Position numbers and translations under genes: made by a program. Of a stretch of DNA of 64,000 bases, positions 56,561 to 64,000 are shown piece after piece. How positions within the stretch are numbered: position 1 is the stretch's first letter; each line of letters opens with the position of its first letter. The notes under the pieces are model-generated. The model searched no databases. It saw only the letters and a list, made by a program, of their open reading frames with translations, and was not told where the DNA came from. The stretch comes from Ardenticatenales bacterium (lineage in GTDB: Bacteria > Chloroflexota > Anaerolineae > Promineifilales > Promineifilaceae), in NCBI GenBank assembly GCA_020634515.1, contig JACKBL010000008.1:248001-312000 (forward strand). The letters run 5' to 3'.

Positions 56561-56605
56561 CGTCAAGCCAGATTGGTCCAATCTCCAGAGAGCGTTAGTC
56601 GTTAC
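56561..56605. repeat. GTAAC-type dispersed element, partial copy (A5)
   Basis: AAGCCAGATTGGTCCAATCT followed by CCAGAGAGCGTTAGTCGTTAC. It is in the same orientation as A3 and lacks a left end. Just before it is a near-palindrome, CTTCCGAACTTCGGAAG. It lies between the M28-family gene and the DUF4139 gene and makes a false N-terminal extension of the latter. Confidence 0.65.
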
Positions 56606-56618
56606 GAAGGATGAAGAA

Positions 56619-58196
56619 ATGGATATTACCGTCACCGTCACCGCCAGCGCAGTGACCGTTTACCCTGACCGGGCGCGCGTCCTGTGCCGTGGCGAGGCTC
56701 CCCTCGAACCCGGCGCGCACACCCTGGTCGTGGATGAACTCCCCCTGTTGCTGGAACCGGAATCCGTTCGTGTCGGTGGCGCGGGCGAGGCCCGGGTGCG
56801 CCTGTTGGGCGTGGACCTGCGCCAGCGCAACTACGCGCAAACGCCCGCCGCCGCCGTGCGTGACCTGGAGGAAGCAGCGGAGCGCATGGAGGAAGACCTG
56901 CGCGTGATCCATGATGAGAAAACCGGACAAGTGGAGCAGGCAAAGTTTATTGCCGGCATGCGCTCGGCCACCCTCGAATACGCCAAAGGTCTCGCCTATG
57001 GGCGCACCACCGTCGCCGACCAGGATCGTCTCGTCCAGTTCTGGCTGGAAAAAGACACCCAGATTCGCGCCGCCGTGCGTGACCTGGAAGCGCGGCAGCG
57101 CGTATTGGAGCGCGACCTGAAGAAACTGCGCCAGGACATCGCCCAAATGCAATCCCAGCGCCCCTTGCAACGTTACCAGGCGCGAATAGAAGTCGAAGTA
57201 CTCACCGAGGGCGCATTCAGCCTGGAATTAAGCTACGTCGCGCGCGGCGCCGGCTGGCAGCCGTTGTACGACCTGCGCCTCGCCGACAACGAACAAGGCC
57301 GCCGCCTGGAGATCATGTACCTGGCGCAGGTGCGGCAGCGCACCGGCCAGGACTGGTCCGGCGTGACGCTCTCGCTCTCCACGGCGCGTCCGGCTCTGAA
57401 CCAACGCCTGCCGGAATTGCAGCCGTGGTATGTGGACGTGTACACGCCTCCCACGCCCGCGCCCCAGGCGGAAATGGTGCGCGCCGCCAAGATGCAGCCA
57501 CGGATGTTGGCTGCTGCGCCGGCCCCCGCGTCGGTGCCGGAGGAAGCGGAGGTGGTCGTGGCGGACGTGCAAGACACAGGAATGTCCGTGCAGTTCACGA
57601 CGCCCACGCCCGCCGACATCCCCAGCGATGGCTCCCCCCACAAGACTGTGATTGCCCGGTTCAATTTGGACCCCCGGCTCGACTATCTGGCCATTCCCCT
57701 GCATACCGACGCCGTTTTTCGCCGCCTCACCGTGCGCAACACCAGCCCTGGCCCGCTGCTTGCTGGCCCGGTCAATCTGTTTGTCAACGACGAGTTCATC
57801 GGTGGCAGCCGCATTGAGTACGCGCCGCGCAATGAGGAGATCGAATTCCTCCTGGGCGTGGAAGATCGCCTCACCGTGAAGCGGGAACTGGTGAGACGGG
57901 ATGTAGACAAGCGACTGCTGCGGGACAATCGTCAGCTTCGCTTTGGCTATGAAATTGAGCTGCAAAACCTGCTGCCCACGGAAGCGGTGGTAGAATTGCA
58001 GGATCAGATGCCCATCTCCCGCCACGAAAACATCAAAGTGCGCGCCGAACGCATCACGCCCGAACCCGCGGAAAAGAGCGACTTGAATCTATTCACCTGG
58101 CGCTTTACCCTGCCGCCGGGCCAGAAGCAGACTGTGCAGTACGAGTTCTCCGTCGAACACCCCCGCGCCCTCACGCTCTCCGGCCTGAATGTGTGA
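56619..58196 (+). CDS. DUF4139 / MuiA-family protein
   Basis: A 525-residue protein of the DUF4139 (mucoidy inhibitor A-like) family. A beta-rich N-terminal domain (VTVYPDRARVLCRGE near residue 12) is followed by a long coiled coil (about 85-185, rich in Arg, Glu and Leu). The C-terminal DUF4139 region includes GAGWQPLYDLRL, the turn QRTGQDWSGVTLSLSTARP and a final PPGQKQTVQYEFSVEHP. Its biochemical role is not established. The start is ATG 56619, with AAGGA 7 nt upstream; a frame open to 56514 adds 35 residues that are translated repeat sequence and overlap the M28-family gene, so I reject it. No signal peptide is visible with this start. Confidence 0.87.
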   Translation: MDITVTVTASAVTVYPDRARVLCRGEAPLEPGAHTLVVDELPLLLEPESVRVGGAGEARVRLLGVDLRQRNYAQTPAAAVRDLEEAAERMEEDLRVIHDEKTGQVEQAKFIAGMRSATLEYAKGLAYGRTTVADQDRLVQFWLEKDTQIRAAVRDLEARQRVLERDLKKLRQDIAQMQSQRPLQRYQARIEVEVLTEGAFSLELSYVARGAGWQPLYDLRLADNEQGRRLEIMYLAQVRQRTGQDWSGVTLSLSTARPALNQRLPELQPWYVDVYTPPTPAPQAEMVRAAKMQPRMLAAAPAPASVPEEAEVVVADVQDTGMSVQFTTPTPADIPSDGSPHKTVIARFNLDPRLDYLAIPLHTDAVFRRLTVRNTSPGPLLAGPVNLFVNDEFIGGSRIEYAPRNEEIEFLLGVEDRLTVKRELVRRDVDKRLLRDNRQLRFGYEIELQNLLPTEAVVELQDQMPISRHENIKVRAERITPEPAEKSDLNLFTWRFTLPPGQKQTVQYEFSVEHPRALTLSGLNV

Positions 58197-58248
58197 GGGG
58201 CAAGTGGCGAGTGGCGAGGGGCAGGTGACGTGCTAGCTCACAGACGCG

Positions 58249-58292
58249 CGCACTCGCAGACTCGCAAACTCGCGCACTCGCAAACTCGCAAA
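58249..58292. repeat. Tandem ACTCGCA repeat
   Basis: About five imperfect copies of an 8 bp unit (R)ACTCGCA in the gap before hflX. Purely non-coding; GGCGAGTGGCGAG just upstream may be a related degenerate form. Such a run could vary in length between strains. Confidence 0.7.
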
Positions 58293-58302
58293 GAGTAAAC
58301 TT

Positions 58303-59622
58303 ATGGAAGAAACAAGAACAACAGATCGTCCTCTGGAGAAAGCGTTTCTCGTGGGGGTGGAATTTAAGCAAGGACGGGCGCTTTTGCCCGTGGAAGAGAG
58401 CCTGCAAGAACTGGCGCGGCTGGCGGATACGGCGGGTCTGGAGGTGGTGGGCGAGGCCATGCAGCGGCTGGTGCAGCCGGACAGTGCCACGTACATTGGC
58501 TCCGGCAAGTTGGAGGAGATTCACAGCCTGGTCGAGGAACTGGACGCGGGTGTGGTCTTGTTTGATGATGAACTGAACCCGCGCCACCAACGGGAACTGG
58601 AGAAGGTGTTTGGCGAAAACGTGAAGGTGTTGGATCGCACGGCGCTGATCCTGGACATTTTCGCGCAACATGCGCAAACCGCCGAGGGACAGCTTCAGGT
58701 GGAGCTGGCGCAATTGGAGTATCGCCTCCCGCGCTTGACGAAGATGTGGACGCATCTGGCGCGGCAGGCGGGCGGTCGCGCCGGCGGAGCCACGGGCGGC
58801 GTCGGCGTGCGTGGTCCGGGTGAGAAGCAGATTGAGTCGGACCGGCGCGAGATTCAGCGGCGCATCAGCAAGATCAAGCAGGAGTTGGAGACGGTGCGGC
58901 AGCGGCGTAGTCAGCAGCGGGCCAAACGGCGGCAGACGGCGTTGCGGGTGGTGGCGTTGGTGGGATACACGAATGCCGGCAAATCCACCCTCCTCAACAA
59001 ACTCAGCGGCGCGGACATCCTCACAGCGGACATGCTCTTTGCCACCCTCGACCCCACCACTCGCCGCGTCCACCTCCCCGGAGGCCGCGAAATGCTCTTC
59101 ACGGACACCGTCGGCTTCATTCAGAAACTTCCCACGCAGATCGTCGCCGCGTTCCGCGCCACATTGGAAGAAATCAACGACGCGCACGTTCTCCTGCACG
59201 TCGTGGACGCCACGCACCCCCAGGCGCGCGCGCAAATGGAGGCGGTGGAAGACACACTGGCCGAACTGGAAGTTGAGCAGCTTCCCGTGGTCATTGCCCT
59301 CAACAAAATTGACAGGCTATCGGAGCTGGCGCGAGAAGCGTTGCGGTCGGGCGACTATGCCGCGCCTGCCGTCCCCGTTTCCGCGCTTACCGGGGAAGGG
59401 ATGGAGGAACTGCTCATCGCCGTGGAAGCCGCGGCGGAAAAATACATGATGCCTCTGCGCGTGCACCTGCCTTACACACGTGGCGACCTGCTCTCCCTTT
59501 TCCACGAGCGCGGCCAGGTAGAAAATGAGGAGCATGGTCCCGACGGCATCGACATTTTTGGTCGTTTGCCGCGTCGCTTGCGGCCCGCTTTTGCCGCGTA
59601 TGAAGTGAGCGGTAATCCATAA
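58303..59622 (+). CDS. hflX: HflX, ribosome-associated GTPase
   Basis: A 439-residue GTPase of the HflX family, which binds the 50S subunit and splits stalled or stressed ribosomes. The N-terminal HflX domain includes YIGSGKLEEI (64-73) and FDDELNPRHQRELE. The Gly-rich linker GGRAGGATGGVGVRGPGEKQ lies at 157-176, followed by a helical arm. The G domain has G1 GYTNAGKST (221-229), G3 DTVGF (268-272) and G4 NKID (334-337). The length is normal. ATG 58303 follows an AAGAG ribosome site. A perfect inverted repeat follows the gene, so transcription may end or be processed there. Confidence 0.96.
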   Translation: MEETRTTDRPLEKAFLVGVEFKQGRALLPVEESLQELARLADTAGLEVVGEAMQRLVQPDSATYIGSGKLEEIHSLVEELDAGVVLFDDELNPRHQRELEKVFGENVKVLDRTALILDIFAQHAQTAEGQLQVELAQLEYRLPRLTKMWTHLARQAGGRAGGATGGVGVRGPGEKQIESDRREIQRRISKIKQELETVRQRRSQQRAKRRQTALRVVALVGYTNAGKSTLLNKLSGADILTADMLFATLDPTTRRVHLPGGREMLFTDTVGFIQKLPTQIVAAFRATLEEINDAHVLLHVVDATHPQARAQMEAVEDTLAELEVEQLPVVIALNKIDRLSELAREALRSGDYAAPAVPVSALTGEGMEELLIAVEAAAEKYMMPLRVHLPYTRGDLLSLFHERGQVENEEHGPDGIDIFGRLPRRLRPAFAAYEVSGNP

Positions 59623-59634
59623 TACAGGCTTTTC

Positions 59635-59667
59635 AGATTGGTTCATTCGCGGCGAATGAACCAATCT
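59635..59667. terminator. Perfect 16 bp inverted repeat after hflX (hairpin, possible terminator)
   Basis: AGATTGGTTCATTCGC and GCGAATGAACCAATCT are exact inverted copies with a single base between them. It lies 13 nt after the hflX stop. There is no T-run on either side, so it is not a classical terminator. The arm starts with AGATTGG as in the A-type repeats, so it may be a derivative of those elements. Confidence 0.45.
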
Positions 59668-59691
59668 TGGGCATGATTGGATACAAGTACG

Positions 59692-59940
59692 ATGGGAAAC
59701 GGAAACGGACAGGGAAGAGATTTCAATCGCTTGATCAACGAGATGCTGGACAAGACGAGTAACTTCCTTGCTGCTCGCCCCGGTTTGCTGCCCCTGGTCG
59801 GCATTGGCCTGATCCTGCTGAACTGGCTGCTGCAAATTTTCGTGGGTACGGATTATTGGCTCGTGGACAGCAACTTTTTCTTGCATCTTGGCCTGATTGT
59901 GGCGCTGTTGGGGCTGTTGCTCATCAAACCGTTGGGATAA
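59692..59940 (+). CDS. Small membrane protein of unknown function
   Basis: An 82-residue protein with a polar Gly/Asn-rich start and two predicted membrane helices (about residues 31-51, LLPLVGIGLILLNWLLQIFVG, and 60-80, FFLHLGLIVALLGLLLIKPL). The short loop between them carries acidic and aromatic residues. I recognise no family. ATG 59692 has no ribosome site; a TTG at 59677 is in frame but is less likely. It stands alone between hflX and the M20 peptidase. Confidence 0.68.
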   Translation: MGNGNGQGRDFNRLINEMLDKTSNFLAARPGLLPLVGIGLILLNWLLQIFVGTDYWLVDSNFFLHLGLIVALLGLLLIKPLG

Positions 59941-59949
59941 TTCACGGGG

Positions 59950-59974
59950 GCGACGCACCTTTGCCATGCGTCGC
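59950..59974. other. Hairpin GCGACGCA...TGCGTCGC
   Basis: 8 bp arms (59950-59957 and 59967-59974) with a 9 nt loop, between the small membrane protein gene and the M20 peptidase gene. The overlapping CCTTTGCC and GCCAAAGG could form an alternative stem. No T-run follows. It may be a weak terminator or a leader structure for the peptidase gene. Confidence 0.35.
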
Positions 59975-60012
59975 GCTTCGCCAAAGGCGCGCCGCGCCGG
60001 ATCACGCACGAC

Positions 60013-61182
60013 ATGACGGACCGAATCTCTGAATTGATGCAAATACCCTCTGTACAGGCTGCCCTGTCCGCATTGCAGGCGCGGGGCGCGTCTGCGATTG
60101 CCGAAGCCATCGCCATTCAGCAGATCGCCGCTCCCACGTTTGCGGAAGCGGCGCGGGCGGCCTACGTGCAAGAGCAGTTTGCTGCCGCCGGTTTGCGCGA
60201 CGTAGACCAGGATGATTTACACAACGTTTATGGCCGTTTGCCGGGTCGTGGCGGGGAGCAGGCCGTGGTGGTCTCCGCGCATCTGGACACGGTATTTGCG
60301 CCCGATACAGACCTGACCGTACGGCGCAGAGGCAGATTTGTGTATGGTCCGGGCATTGCGGACAACAGCATGGGCGTGGCGGGGCTGCTGATGCTGGCGC
60401 AGACGCTGCGCGCGTTCGACCCGCTGCCGCGCCGCGACATCTGGTTTGTGGCGAACGTGGGCGAGGAGGGGTTGGGCGATTTGCGCGGTATGCGCGCCGT
60501 GGCGGACCGGTTTGGCGGCCAGGCGCGTTATATTGTGGTCGAAGGTGGGCTGTACGGACAGGTTTTTCACCAGGCGATTGGCGTCAATCGTTTTCGCATA
60601 GAGGTGGAAGCACCAGGCGGGCACTCATGGGGGGCTTTTGGCACGCCCAGCGCCATCCATGTGCTGGGGCGGCTGATCGCGGCTATTGATGAGATTCCGG
60701 TTCCCCAACGTCCCAAGACGACGTACAACGTGGGCGTGATTGAGGGGGGCCTGTCCGTGAACAGTATTGCCCAGTCGGCCAGCCTGCTGCTGGATTTGCG
60801 TTCCGAGGACGCGAATGCGCTGGCGAATCTGGTGGAGACGGTAAGGGGGTTGACGTCGTCGGTCATTCGGCAGCCGGGGGTGACGGTGGGCATGACGCAG
60901 GTGGGGAACCGACCCGCCGGCGGGATAGCGGCGGATGCGCCGCTGGTACAATGGGCCATGGGGGCGCTACGGGCGGTTGGATGCCGGCATTCCACCTACG
61001 AAAGCGGCAGCACCGACGCCAACATCCCCCTCAGCCGAGGCTGGCCTGCCGTCTGCATTGGCCTGGCTCGCTCCGGCAACACCCATCGCCTGGATGAATA
61101 CCTCGACCCCTACACCTTGCCGCGGGGATTGGGCCAACTGCTGCTCCTCACGCTTGCCGCCGCGGACGTTCCGTCACCATAG
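60013..61182 (+). CDS. M20-family metallopeptidase (peptidase T-like)
   Basis: A 389-residue cytoplasmic-type zinc aminopeptidase or deacylase. Metal ligands of the M20 fold: His90 in SAHLDTVF, Asp117 in GPGIADNSMG, the catalytic pair Glu151-Glu152 in VGEEGLGD, Glu177 in VEGG and a C-terminal His in GNTHRLDEY. The dimerisation domain is in the middle (about 190-290, with GGHSWGAFGTPSAIH). No signal peptide. ATG 60013 has no obvious ribosome site. The gene ends 8 nt before glpK, and its stop overlaps the ribosome site of glpK, suggesting a shared transcript. Substrate unknown. Confidence 0.87.
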   Translation: MTDRISELMQIPSVQAALSALQARGASAIAEAIAIQQIAAPTFAEAARAAYVQEQFAAAGLRDVDQDDLHNVYGRLPGRGGEQAVVVSAHLDTVFAPDTDLTVRRRGRFVYGPGIADNSMGVAGLLMLAQTLRAFDPLPRRDIWFVANVGEEGLGDLRGMRAVADRFGGQARYIVVEGGLYGQVFHQAIGVNRFRIEVEAPGGHSWGAFGTPSAIHVLGRLIAAIDEIPVPQRPKTTYNVGVIEGGLSVNSIAQSASLLLDLRSEDANALANLVETVRGLTSSVIRQPGVTVGMTQVGNRPAGGIAADAPLVQWAMGALRAVGCRHSTYESGSTDANIPLSRGWPAVCIGLARSGNTHRLDEYLDPYTLPRGLGQLLLLTLAAADVPSP

Positions 61183-61190
61183 AGGCAACT

Positions 61191-62708
61191 ATGCACGAAT
61201 TTGTTGCGGCCATTGATCAGGGAACGACCAGCACGCGCTGTATCCTCTTTGATCGGGCGGGACGGATTATTAGCCAGGCGTGGCGGGAACACCAGCAGAT
61301 TTTCCCGCGCGCGGGTTGGGTGGAACACGACCCGCTGGAAATCTGGGAGCGGACGGAGCAGGCGGTGGAGCAGGCGCTGGCGCAGGCCAGCATCTCGCCA
61401 GAGCAAATTGCCGCCGTGGGCGTCGCCAACCAGCGGGAGACAACGCTGGCGTGGGATCGGGACACGGGTAAGCCGTATTACAATGCACTGGTGTGGCGGG
61501 ATAGGCGCACGGACCCGATTTGCCAGGAACTGGCGGTGCGGGGGGGGCAAGATCGCTTTCGCACGCGCGTAGGGCTGCCGCTCGCGTCGTCCTTTTCCGG
61601 CCCGAAGTTGAAGTGGCTGTTGGACAATGTGCCCGGTTTGCGTCAGGCGGCCAATGCCGGCACAGCCATCTTCGGCACCATGGACACCTGGCTCATCTGG
61701 AATCTCACCGGCGGCGTCAGCCGGGGGGCGCACGTCACCGACGTCACCAATGCCAGCCGTACCATGCTCATGGACCTGCGCGCGCTGGATTGGGACGAGG
61801 AGATACTGGAGATTTTTGGCATCCCCCGCCCCATGCTGCCCCTCATCGTTCCCTCCAGCGACCCCAACACCTGGGGCACGACGCTGCGCAATGGTCCTTT
61901 TGCCGGCATGATTCCCGTCTGCGGCGCGTTAGGGGATCAACAGGCCGCCTTGTTAGGGCAGGCCTGCTTCAATCCGGGCGAGGCCAGGGCCGCTTATGGC
62001 GCGGCCTGCTCCCTGCTCCTGCACACGGGGGGCGATCCCGTGCCCTCCGGCGGCGGATTACTGACAACGGTCGGCTACCGCCTGGGGCACGCCGACCCGG
62101 TCTACGCCCTGGAAGGCGCGGTCCCCATCGCGGGGGCTTTGGTGCAATGGCTGCGCGATAACCTGGGCCTGATTGCCTCCGCGGCGGAGGTGGAGGCGCT
62201 GGCGGATACGGTGGCGGACAATGGAGGGGTCTATTTTGTGCCGGCATTTTCCGGCCTACACGCGCCTTACCTTCAGCCCGACGCTCGCGGCGTCATCGTC
62301 GGCCTCACCCGCTACGCCAACCGCGGTCACCTGGCGCGCGCCGCGCTGGAAGCCACCGCCTACCAGACCCGTGAACTGTTGGCGGCGATGCTGGAAGATG
62401 CCGGCATCACCCTCACCGCCCTCAAAGTAGACGGCGGCATGGTCCACAACGATCTCCTCATGCAGTTCCAGGCCGACCTCCTGGGCGTGCCCGTCATCCG
62501 CCCCCGCGTGGCGGAAACCACCGCCCTCGGCGCGGCTTACGCGGCGGGATTAGCCGTTGGTTTTTGGCAAGACCTGAACGAACTGCGCCAAAACTGGCGC
62601 GAAGACAAACGCTGGATACCGCAAATGGACGCCGACCGCCGCCATCGCCTCTACGCCGGTTGGAAAAAAGCCGTCACCCGCACGTTTGACTGGGTGGAGA
62701 GGCCGTGA
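61191..62708 (+). CDS. glpK: Glycerol kinase
   Basis: Phosphorylates glycerol to sn-glycerol 3-phosphate with ATP. The 505-residue protein has the phosphate-1 motif DQGTTSTR (9-16), the substrate region GWVEHDPLEIW (about 43-53), ANQRETT and WRDRRT, the phosphate-2 motif GALGDQQAALLGQ (about 244-256), and the adenosine motif KVDGGMVHNDLLMQFQADLL near 415. All are standard for the FGGY family member GlpK, and the length is the family's. ATG 61191 has GAGG 6 nt upstream. No glycerol-3-phosphate dehydrogenase or facilitator gene is next to it, so control by a glp regulator cannot be judged. Confidence 0.96.
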   Translation: MHEFVAAIDQGTTSTRCILFDRAGRIISQAWREHQQIFPRAGWVEHDPLEIWERTEQAVEQALAQASISPEQIAAVGVANQRETTLAWDRDTGKPYYNALVWRDRRTDPICQELAVRGGQDRFRTRVGLPLASSFSGPKLKWLLDNVPGLRQAANAGTAIFGTMDTWLIWNLTGGVSRGAHVTDVTNASRTMLMDLRALDWDEEILEIFGIPRPMLPLIVPSSDPNTWGTTLRNGPFAGMIPVCGALGDQQAALLGQACFNPGEARAAYGAACSLLLHTGGDPVPSGGGLLTTVGYRLGHADPVYALEGAVPIAGALVQWLRDNLGLIASAAEVEALADTVADNGGVYFVPAFSGLHAPYLQPDARGVIVGLTRYANRGHLARAALEATAYQTRELLAAMLEDAGITLTALKVDGGMVHNDLLMQFQADLLGVPVIRPRVAETTALGAAYAAGLAVGFWQDLNELRQNWREDKRWIPQMDADRRHRLYAGWKKAVTRTFDWVERP

Positions 62709-62815
62709 GGTGGCTGTTCATGACCTCCTTCCCGCAAGCGGTTGGTGAACTTCCGGGAAAGTTTGTTGGTACATGTACTTCGGTTCACGACTACCTTCCC
62801 GGAAGTTGTTGGCAA
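62709..62815. repeat. Element related to B1/B2 with CTTCCCGGAAG arms (copy B3)
   Basis: Contains GGTGAACTTCCGGGAAAGTT and, inverted, CTACCTTCCCGGAAGTTG. The reverse complement of the first (ACCAACAAACTTTCCCGGAAG) matches the core of B2 at 51.26 kb. The left end, GTGGCTGTTCATGACCTCC, resembles the left end of B2. It lies between glpK and the next gene. Confidence 0.55.
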
Positions 62816-62828
62816 AAACATACCCACC

Positions 62829-64000
62829 GTGTCCAAAACACTTTTCCCCACGCACCCTAAACCAAACCCGTGGACAATCTGGCCGGCGGCGGCGCTGCTC
62901 CTCCTCATGTACGCCCTCGCCGTCACCAGCCTGGTGCGGCAATCCCCCACCTTCGACGAGCAAGGCTTCCTCACCCGGGGCGTTGCCTATCTGCGCGACG
63001 CCAACCGCGCCATCCGCGTCGGCCATCCCCTGGGGCTGAACGCGCTCAACGCCGCTTTCCTGGCCGCGGACGACGCCGTGCGCCTGCCCACGGACGATCC
63101 CGCCTGGGTCGGGACGAACTTCCATCGTCCTTCCGAGTTGTTCATGTGGGAGATTGGCAACGACGTCAGCCGCATCATGCTGGAAGGACGGCTGCCGACC
63201 GTCTGGCTGGGGATGCTGCTGGCGGCCCTGGTGGGACGCTGGGCGTGGCGCATCAGTCGCCGTCGCCATGCGGGACTGCTGGCGCTGGCCCTCATCGCCC
63301 TCGACCCCAACATCCTGGCGCACACGCAGTTGGCAACCACTGACCTGGGGCTGGCGGCGGGCGCGGCGCTGGCCGGATACGCGCTGTGGCGCTATTTGCG
63401 CTGGCCAGGGTGGCTGCGCGTCATCATCGCGGGCGTGGCTTTTGCCCTACTTCAGGACACCAAATTCACCGCTGGCCTTTTCGTCCCCCTCTTCGCCCTC
63501 GTCATCCTCGTTGGCCTCTGGCGACAGCCGCGCGCCGCGCGCCCCGCCATGCTGCGTCAACTCCTCATCGGCTTTCCCCTCAGCGCCCTGCTCGCCCTCT
63601 GGGCCGCCTATGGCTTCCAGGTGGGCACGATGCCCACCAACCTGCCCACCCTGCCCCAACTATCCGGCCTCACGCTGCCCCTTTCCCACCACCTGGAGCA
63701 ACTGCTGGACATCGGCGGGCGGCTGCAAAAAGTCACCCCCGCTTTCCTCCTCGGCCACTACAGCGATAGCGGCTGGTGGACCTACTTCCCCGTCGCTTTC
63801 CTGCTCAAGACGCCCCTGCCCAGCCTGCTCTTGCTCGCCTGGGGCGCGGGATATGCCGCCTGGCGGTGGTGGCGCGGTCGTACGTTGCCGTTTGCCGGCA
63901 TAGACGCCGCCGTCCTGCTCATTCCCCCGCTGGGTTACTTCGCCATTGCCCTCACCAGCGACATCAACCTGGGGTATCGCCATCTGCTGCCGCTGCTTCC
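62829..64000 (+). CDS. GT-C / GT39-like membrane glycosyltransferase (truncated at window edge)
   Basis: At least 390 residues, open to the right edge. The start is the GTG at 62829. The N-terminus has a membrane segment (about 18-36, WPAAALLLLMYALAVTSLV) followed by SPTFDEQGF, with Asp43-Glu44 in the first outer loop. That is the usual acidic site of GT-C enzymes that use polyprenyl-phosphate sugars (GT39/PMT type). At least five more hydrophobic stretches follow (VWLGMLLAALVG, LALALIALDPNILAH, LRVIIAGVAFALLQ, LPLFALVILVGLW region, LLIGFPLSALLALWAAYG), then WWTYFPVAFLLKTPLP, also common in these proteins. The sugar and acceptor cannot be told. Confidence 0.75.
   Translation, partial: MSKTLFPTHPKPNPWTIWPAAALLLLMYALAVTSLVRQSPTFDEQGFLTRGVAYLRDANRAIRVGHPLGLNALNAAFLAADDAVRLPTDDPAWVGTNFHRPSELFMWEIGNDVSRIMLEGRLPTVWLGMLLAALVGRWAWRISRRRHAGLLALALIALDPNILAHTQLATTDLGLAAGAALAGYALWRYLRWPGWLRVIIAGVAFALLQDTKFTAGLFVPLFALVILVGLWRQPRAARPAMLRQLLIGFPLSALLALWAAYGFQVGTMPTNLPTLPQLSGLTLPLSHHLEQLLDIGGRLQKVTPAFLLGHYSDSGWWTYFPVAFLLKTPLPSLLLLAWGAGYAAWRWWRGRTLPFAGIDAAVLLIPPLGYFAIALTSDINLGYRHLLPLL

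Noticed and set aside
1..64000. CRISPR array, tRNA, rRNA, phage or insertion-sequence transposase
   Set aside because: No regularly spaced repeats, no clover-leaf or rRNA sequence, and no transposase, integrase or structural phage protein seen on either strand.

Overview
The window is dominated by one long biosynthetic gene cluster on the minus strand (about 1-50.4 kb), followed by ordinary housekeeping and hypothetical genes (51.4-64 kb). No rRNA, tRNA or CRISPR is visible. Gene content, the mid-to-high GC right side, and a very frequent palindrome TGCCGGCA suggest an environmental bacterium, tentatively a Chloroflexota (Anaerolineae/Ardenticatenia-like) genome. That placement is inference; no marker gene here settles it.

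Read in its own direction (right to left), the cluster starts with a two-gene ABC exporter (50426-48526). After a 0.77 kb gap rich in repeats come five modular type I polyketide synthase proteins: PKS-1 (one fully reducing module), PKS-2 (one module), PKS-3 (three modules, 4691 aa), PKS-4 (two modules) and PKS-5 (one module). Modules 2-8 all have the layout KS-AT-KR-ACP with no dehydratase, so a hydroxyl-rich chain is expected. Behind them lies a cassette in the order 3-hydroxyacyl-CoA dehydrogenase, free ACP, acyl-CoA dehydrogenase, FkbH-like protein. This set makes hydroxymalonyl- or methoxymalonyl-ACP extender units; no O-methyltransferase is in the window, which favours hydroxymalonyl unless a methyltransferase lies outside. 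A type II thioesterase and the first module of an NRPS (condensation plus adenylation, cut by the window edge) follow. The whole reads as a PKS-NRPS assembly line for a polyhydroxylated polyketide with at least one amino acid at its end.

The cluster's gaps are littered with short elements ending in GTAAC...GTTAC. Such an element lies in every gap of more than 100 bp between the NRPS and PKS-5, and related copies occur in the right part. One supplies the stop codon of PKS-5, and two others create false N-terminal extensions of open reading frames (the dehydrogenase near 7.9 kb and the DUF4139 protein near 56.6 kb), whose starts are corrected here. A second repeat type, a 94 bp stem-loop element, lies in inverted orientation on both sides of PKS-1 and PKS-2, the only two PKS proteins with canonical DTACSSS ketosynthases.

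The right part holds, on the minus strand, an APH(3')-like phosphotransferase and a SWIM zinc-finger protein. On the plus strand follow trmFO, an M28-family lipoprotein, a DUF4139/MuiA-like protein, hflX, a small membrane protein, an M20-type peptidase, glpK and a truncated GT-C glycosyltransferase-like membrane protein.
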